Origin: Vermamoeba vermiformis
Taxonomy: Eukaryota > Tubulinea > Echinamoebida
Length of the DNA: 64,000 nucleotides
Assembly: GCA_045837725.1 (NCBI GenBank)
Contig: JBEWZL010000260.1
Span: 496,001 to 560,000 of the forward strand
Reading direction: 5' to 3'
A model generated the notes under the pieces. That model was not told the origin of the DNA, did not search any database, and saw nothing but the letters and a program-made list of their open reading frames with translations. Each line of letters begins with the position of its first letter. Position 1 is the stretch's first letter. The position numbers and the translations under genes were made by a program. This document shows, piece after piece, positions 58,501 through 64,000 of the stretch.

Positions 58501-60020
58501 GCAGTACGTAGTGTCGTGCGCGCGTGACGAAGAAGGGTGGTGGCGTGGAGACCGCAGTCTGCCAGGGATATGGAGCATCGAGCGAGACATTGGCTGCAGT
58601 GGGTGTGTTGGAATTGGCAATGGACTCGGTGGAGGTCGCGAGTGAGGACATGAGCGCGGTGATGACAGCACTGACAGCAGGGCCCTGCTCATCGTGCGGG
58701 GCCAGCAGTCCACCACTCGCTTCATCCTCGCGCGTGGGAGTGCCGCTCACCACACGTCCGAACAGTGCGCGCGAGAGAGTGGCGAGCACGTAGGGCAGTG
58801 AGCTGTGTTGACGCAGCGGTGCGAGCGGTGTGAAGGACCAGGACGGGGCGTGCGTGGACTGTGCGAGATGTCTGCAGCTGTCGGTGTCAGCGATGTGACC
58901 AAACGGCGAGTAGAACGCATTGGAGCCAATGGTGATCACTGGCGAGGCAATGTCCTCGCGATTGAGCAGCATCAACAAGCTGTCGTACTGGTGTATGTTC
59001 TCGGGCAGTGCCAGCACACCATCTGTGAGCCAGATCATCATGGGTGTGGCGTCACGTGGCAGCAGTTTGAGTGCAAATGCCGCATTCTGCAGCTGATAGG
59101 CACAGTCACCCTCATTGCTGGTGCTCGTGCTCGTGTGAATGATCTTCTCTTCCACGCGGAACATGGACACTTTGATCTGCTCTAAAAATAGCGGCAGTTC
59201 GTCACGCGACAGCAGCGCTCCTTGACACAGCGTTGCAAAGCTCTCGGTGCTATTGCCCTGCGCGATGATGGTCACGTAGACCTCGGGGGAGAGCTGTGAA
59301 ACAATGGTGAGTGACAGGTGTCAACGCGCACTGCAGAGCTAGGTACCTGTATGTTGGAGCGAGGCACGTGAATGGGCTGCGTGATGGTCATCAGCAACAG
59401 ACACAAGTTCTCGTACAGCTCCGAGTACAACACGCGATTCAATTGCGGATCTAAGCTGCCCATCGATGAACTGACGTCTACGCTGATCACCACTCTAGAA
59501 ACACTGTTAGTCATACGAAGATAGGGCGCTGTTGTTTGCGCTACTTGCCGGTACTTGCACGCGTAGATCCGCAGCTTGGTGTCACCAGAGAGGGTGTAGT
59601 GTTGCGTGCCTGTCACGCTGTCAGTACAATGCTCGACACCTCTAGACATGCCACTCATATATATAGTGCGTACCTTGACTGACATCGAAGGACGGTATCG
59701 TGCTCTTGTGCACAATGTTTTCTATCGAAGGCCAATCCGCAGGGAAATTATTGTAAATATTATTTATGGTGCGTTCATCGTCTGAAATTGCTTGCAATAC
59801 ACGAACATTGTCATTGGTGATCTATAATTAATTATTAATTGAGTGAACGTGCGTGTTAGCGCAGCTGGATCAGATCTACCTTCAGATCAACAAAAGGCTT
59901 GTTCAAATTGTCCAAGAACCACGAAAACTGATCATTTCTATTAAATAGCGAATAGTCTTTCACTAGCAATATTAGTTGATCGATTGTTCCTTCACTTTCA
60001 GCAATCTGAACTGAATCCAT
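49532..60020 (-). CDS. SZT2: SZT2-like KICSTOR scaffold protein
   Basis: Seven exons (59880-60020, 59674-59821, 59555-59609, 59347-59494, 58369-59293, 57840-58275, 49532-57794) encode about 3,371 residues, close to the 3,432 of human SZT2. The N-terminus matches it: QLILLVKDYSLFNRNDQFSW (human [20 protein letters not shown]), VVISVDVSSSMGSLDPQL (human ELDLSPSTGIVD), PEVYVTIIAQG and CQGALLSRDELPLFLEQI (human PEIYVTIQAY, VQGCLLDPSQREVFLQQI), MMIWLTDGVLALP, and NPWHRWFKTERLELVLIHD. The rest is a very long Ser/Thr/His/Gln-rich chain with islands of conserved-looking sequence. In animals SZT2 holds KICSTOR together and tethers GATOR1 to lysosomes, shutting TORC1 off in starvation. The last exon alone is 8,263 bases, far longer than any other here. 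The other KICSTOR subunits (ITFG2, KPTN, C12orf66) are not in this window. Confidence 0.85.
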
Positions 60021-60163
60021 GTCGAAAGTGGTTGCTTAGGTGTATATATAGGGACAAGTTAAACTCGAGTACTGATTGTTGCCATTCGTGTTCTTATAAT
60101 GCTACTCGAGGGTGAAATGGATAAAAGGACCATTCAAGACCGCAATTACATTTCACAGCAACA

Positions 60164-61107
60164 ATGTCGCGCGAAACAACACCCACCAAGCAGTGGGCCG
60201 ATGAACTCGAACAGCCGCGCACCTCATCGCCGAATGACACCACGACCACGCCCAAGATCTCAGCTGGTTGGAAGAGACAGTTGCTGCTACACGCTGAACG
60301 GAGCAAGAAACAAGCTGAAAAAGAGGTAGAAAAACAGAAAAAAATCGAGGAGTGGCGCAGCGAGGAGAAGAAGAAAGTGTTGGATGCTAAGGGTAGGTGT
60401 AATTATCACACTGAAATTTAATAATTATAATATTGCTCGTGTCCCCAGCGAGTCCAGACAGAGCAAGTCCCGCGCCAGTACATTCACCCTTCCACGCTGA
60501 GCAGCGAGGACGAGGCTCGAGTCCTATTGCGCGCACCAGTGATCACGCACCGCGCACTCGCGAACCTCGATCTGACACCCAGCGACCAGACAACAATGCA
60601 CGTTATGAACAACGACATAATAATAACAGACAATACGAACACAAACCGCGTGGTCAGCACAGTGAGCGATCTCCGAGTGACAAATACGCGCCTTCACATC
60701 GTCCCGAAGTTGAATCTGAGCGCTGGTCACGTGGTGGTCATGTACCAGGGCACCGAGGACGCGGATCACGTGGTCGTGGTCGTGACACTGAATGGCGCAA
60801 CACCCGTCATTCTCCTGCGCGTGACCATGAAGAGGAGCACGTGGATGTGGTGTCACGCAGCGAGGCGTCTACCAGGGCCAATGCCCCAACCAGGGCGCGA
60901 GTGCACAACAAAGGTGAAGCACCTCAGCCCTTGCTGGTGGTGAATGTGGAGCTCGAGAATGGTGCGCAGACACAACTGGTGATTCATGAACAGGACGAGC
61001 TGGCACGTGTGGCACGTGATTTTTGCAAAGAACACGTGATAGATAGGCAGCTCGTTGATTTGTTCGTGGAAGAGATTGCAATTCACCTCAAACAAGTGGC
61101 ACTGTAG
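60164..61107 (+). CDS. Uncharacterised charged protein with conserved-looking C-terminal module
   Basis: I do not recognise this gene. Two exons (60164-60392, 60449-61107) give 295 residues. The N-terminus MSRETTPTKQWADELEQPRT is followed by a helix rich in Lys/Glu (SAGWKRQLLLHAERSKKQAE). The middle is disordered and rich in Arg, Ser, His, Pro and Gly, with GHRGRGSRGRGRD as an RGG-like RNA-binding tract. The last 60 residues form an ordered module, PLLVVNVELENGAQTQLVIH, then EQDELARVARDFCKEHVIDR and LVDLFVEEIAIHLKQV, in which two beta strands precede two helices. A similar strand-strand-helix-helix tail, with an acidic E/D-D/E turn and F...H...., ends several opisthokont cytoskeletal proteins. 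It is divergent from SZT2 across 143 bases. RNA binding is only a guess from RGG content. Confidence 0.7.
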
Positions 61108-61272
61108 TGTTCTTCATTATGTATTCGAATAATTTGTAAATAGGCGGATCCATTTGTACATTAACAGTTTTATAGCAACGCAATTAGTAATTTTTACAAG
61201 GAGAGGGTGGGATAGGGGAGGGTGGGTTAATTCGTGATTTGGTCAAAAATAATCGAGGGGAGGTGAATACGA

Positions 61273-63993
61273 CTATAAATATAACTTCTGCACATCATCG
61301 GCACCGAATTGCTTGGCACAGCGCGGACACTTGCGATTGCGCACTTTGACGCGCTCGTTGATGCAGTGCTCGCAGAAGGCGTGAAAGCATGCTGGACGCG
61401 CGATGACCACGCTCTTCTCGCGCTCATTGCAGATCGAGCAGCGCACGAGTCGCTGATAGTAGTCGAAGATCTGGTCCTCGGCGTTGCTCGTCTTGCCACT
61501 CGCATAACGTTCCAAACGTCGTCGCATGCCATCGAGTTCGCGCTGCAGTGTCTCGTTGCGCCGTGATTCGCGCGAGTGTGCTTCACTGTGCACTTTGGCC
61601 TTTTCAGAGGACTCGACCAGGTTGTCTTCCATCTTTTTGAGTCTGTTTTTGAGGTCGTTGCAGCCGAGTGTCAGCTCTGTGGTGGCATTCTTCTGCAGCT
61701 CTAACAACTTCTCCAGCGACCGCGTCTCTTCTTGGTATTTGTTCAGCATTTCATTCAGACTCGCTGTAGACTTGTCGTGCTGTTCGAGCACTTGTTTCGA
61801 TTGCGCAACAAAGTTGTTGTTCTCATTCAACTTGTCTTGCAGCACTTCTTTTTCACGTGTCAGAGCCATAATTTGCTGCGTGAATTTGATGCGGTCGTGC
61901 AAGAGCTGCAAATTGGTGTCTTCTTTCTCCGCCAGCAGCGTGGAGAGTGCTTTGTTGGACTGCTCGACGTCTTCAAAGGTCTTGGCTATCGCTTCAATTT
62001 CACCGATCAGTGTTGCTGATTCCTAACGGTACGAATGCAAAGATTAATACCCACTAGACTGTATATATTTGCAGATCATACATCTTTGAGACCACCCAAT
62101 CGCTTGCTTAGCTCTTCTTTGCTCTTCTCTGCTTTACTAAGTTTGATTTGAAGATCACTCTTCTCAGTCTTCAGCTGATTGATCTCTGAGCTGACGTTGC
62201 GGGCCTGATCTCGCGCATTAATTTGTTCGTCGATGCGTTGCAAGAACATATGTCGCTCTTCAGGGCTTGCAAGCTTGGCTGACAGTGAGTCCTTCAGGGT
62301 CAATTCGCGCTCTTGATATTTTCTGCACCAACGCGTCAGTATATAGTGTGGATGTTATTTAATACTACGTACTTTTCTCTGCGCTCGTGCTCAAAGATAG
62401 TGTGTTGCAATTTCTTGACAAGATTGGTCAGATCTTTGCAGCCCGGACAGTTCTTCTCGGGGTCAGCGCGGTACCGTTCCATTTCACCGTTCACATTGTC
62501 CAGATCTGACTTGAGTTGTTGATTTTCAATGCGCAGAGCACTCAACGTCGTCATCAAATCAGAGATCTTCAGATTGGTGATGATTTCCTTAATAGTCTTC
62601 AGTGTCGTCGGGATGTGTTGTTCAAAGAGCTCGCCAAAACTTCCTTTTTTAGCCAATATGCCATCAATAACCTCAGCATCGATCACATTGCCGCGGTGCA
62701 GTTCTAGAGCCATGGCAGCGAGCTTTGTCTTGAGCTGATTGCGCTCTTGCACGAGCTGTTTGAACTCAGTGAGCTGTCCGAGCACGAACTGATTGAGCTT
62801 GTCCTCCATCTTCTTGTCGCGCTGACTCAACTGCACGTCACGCAGCTGCTTCAACTGCTCGCTGTTCGCTAGCTGCTCTTGTTTCAAGCTCTCAATGGTG
62901 TGCGCGTGGTTGGCAATGGTCTGTTCGCACGACTGCACTTGTTGGCGCAGAGACAAGTAATACGCAGTCTTTTGGAACAGGTCGTCAGTCGGATTCGTGA
63001 CTTGCATTAGCAGCTCTTGGTTGGTGTTGCGCAACTGTTGATTCTCTTCTTCGAGCTTCTGAATCATGGCGTCTTTGTCTCGGTTCAACGCCTTGACAGT
63101 GTTGAGCTCCAACTCAATGTCCTGCAGTTGTCCTTGCTCGCCTGTCGCAGGTGTGCCATTGACATGTGTCACAGGCTCGCTGTTCGTCGGACCATTGCTG
63201 TTCTCATTCACCACTGCAGAGCTGGCACCCGACGGCTTCAGTCCATTCAGACGATCGATTTCCAACTCCAATTTAGCCTGAATATTGTTAGCACGCTGCA
63301 GTCTCTTGAGCACGAGGTCATGCTCATCGCGCAGCTGTTGCATCTCAGTGCGCAGGTGTGCCAGATCGCTCTCTTGCGCCGAGTGTGTGCTGCGCTGGGC
63401 CAGGTACTCGCTGCTCGGTGAAGTGCCGCGGCTCTGATACACGTGCACCACTGCGTCTTTCATGCGCTTCAGTTGTGCTTGCAATACTTGGCGCGTGGCT
63501 TGATAGTCGTCGATATTAATGCGCGCGTCGTTGTTGTTGTTGACGTCGCCGTTCTCAGACAGATCATCGTCTAGGTTAGCAAACGAGGGGAAGGCAGCAA
63601 TGTTCGTTTGATCTTTCAGAATAGCCTCCAAAAAATCGTTTGAAGGGCCATTTGAGGCATTTTGCTCTCCTGCCACTGCTGCGATGTCGTCTAGCGTCTA
63701 CAAAAATAATTATTAAAATTTTACTTTTCTTCTATTTTATTCTGGTAATCACACAATTACTCTAAAAATAATTACTCTTATATGTGTGTCATTTGAAAAT
63801 TATTATAAACAATTTTTCCTACCTGCTGCAATAGATGTGCCACGAAATTTAATTGGTCAAAGAAGAATAAGCCCGTTGTTTCTTTTGCTTTGACTAAATT
63901 TCGTAATCTTATTATTTCTTTTTTATTTTCTTGGAATTTAGCAAACAGCTCTCGGTTTTGGGCTTTGAGCAGATTCAGATCGAAGTTCTCTGT
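61273..63993 (-). CDS. BRE1: BRE1 / RNF20-40 type E3 ubiquitin ligase (5' end outside window)
   Basis: Four exons lie in the window (63823-63993, 62373-63697, 62082-62322, 61273-62022), giving 828 residues; a 3' splice site at 63994 shows that the gene starts to the right of the window. Almost everything is coiled coil. The C-terminus is the RING finger: VRCSICNEREKSVVIARPAC, FHAFCEHCINERVKVRNRKC, PRCAKQFGADDVQKLYL, where human RNF20 reads [20 protein letters not shown]. BRE1 with Rad6 monoubiquitinates histone H2B, which in turn stimulates Set1/COMPASS methylation of H3K4; the Cfp1/Spp1 subunit of COMPASS is encoded at 5212-7526. The basic DRIKFTQQIMALTREKEVLQ region and the conserved QRELDGMRRRLERYASG helix before the RING fit the family. 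Confidence 0.93.
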
Positions 63994-64000
63994 CTATTTA

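Noticed and set aside
1-64000. Frequent AGATCT palindromes in introns and gaps
   Set aside because: They seemed common, but a background expectation could not be computed reliably here and they also occur in coding sequence.
1-64000. Retroelement, Polinton-like or other virus-derived sequence
   Set aside because: No polymerase, integrase, capsid or protease-like frame and no long terminal repeats were found.

Overview
The window is a compact stretch of nuclear eukaryotic DNA. It carries 27 recognisable protein genes on both strands, split by many short GT-AG introns (mostly 45 to 65 bases), with intergenic gaps usually below 300 bases and many head-to-head gene pairs. I saw no tRNA, rRNA, CRISPR array, transposon ORF, retroelement or virus-like element. 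The only dispersed repeat noticed is a 136-base sequence present twice.

The gene set points to an opisthokont. Fungal-looking genes (a Zn2Cys6 transcription factor, an Fpk1/NRC-2 type AGC kinase with a DFD motif, a copper ATPase with a metallothionein-like N-terminus, a Cfp1/Spp1 protein without a CXXC finger) sit beside genes absent from yeasts but typical of animals and some protists (SZT2, Abraxas-like, coilin, API5, CACUL1-like, C2CD5, Elongin A). This suggests an early-branching holomycotan or another unicellular opisthokont; that is inference, not proof.

Layout. 1-1508 (+): 5'-truncated TPR/DUF2135 protein with a Prp1_N-like motif. 1576-4803 (-): coatomer beta'. 5212-7526 (+): Cfp1/Spp1. 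7787-8369 (+): LSm3. 8490-9957 (-): AUH-like enoyl-CoA hydratase. 10243-10545 (+): PREY. 10851-13526 (+): malic enzyme. 13617-17824 (-): copper ATPase. 18081-19528 (+): mitochondrial IF3. 20087-21228 (-): Zn2Cys6/AT-hook factor. 21858-24949 (+): AGC kinase. 25074-26698 (+): glycosyltransferase-like protein. 26742-28870 (-): API5. 29007-30917 (-): CCT8. 31111-31999 (+): Elongin A. 32106-33296 (-): Abraxas-like. 33434-34721 (+): coiled-coil protein. 34823-37201 (-): CWC22. 37444-41852 (+): C2CD5. 41916-44652 (-): oligopeptidase B. 44753-45755 (+): coilin. 45898-46815 (-): CACUL1-like. 46988-48504 (-): bacterial-type HisRS. 48659-49441 (+): LIM/zinc-ribbon protein. 49532-60020 (-): SZT2. 60164-61107 (+): uncharacterised charged protein. 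61273 to beyond the right edge (-): BRE1.

There is no operon logic, but some themes recur. Mitochondrial functions cluster between 8.5 and 19.5 kb (AUH, PREY, malic enzyme, IF3). RNA processing is represented by LSm3, CWC22 and coilin. BRE1 (H2B ubiquitination) and Cfp1 (Set1/COMPASS, H3K4 methylation) belong to one chromatin pathway. The most notable gene is a near full-length SZT2, the scaffold of the KICSTOR complex in nutrient signalling to TORC1, encoded largely by one exon of about 8.3 kb.
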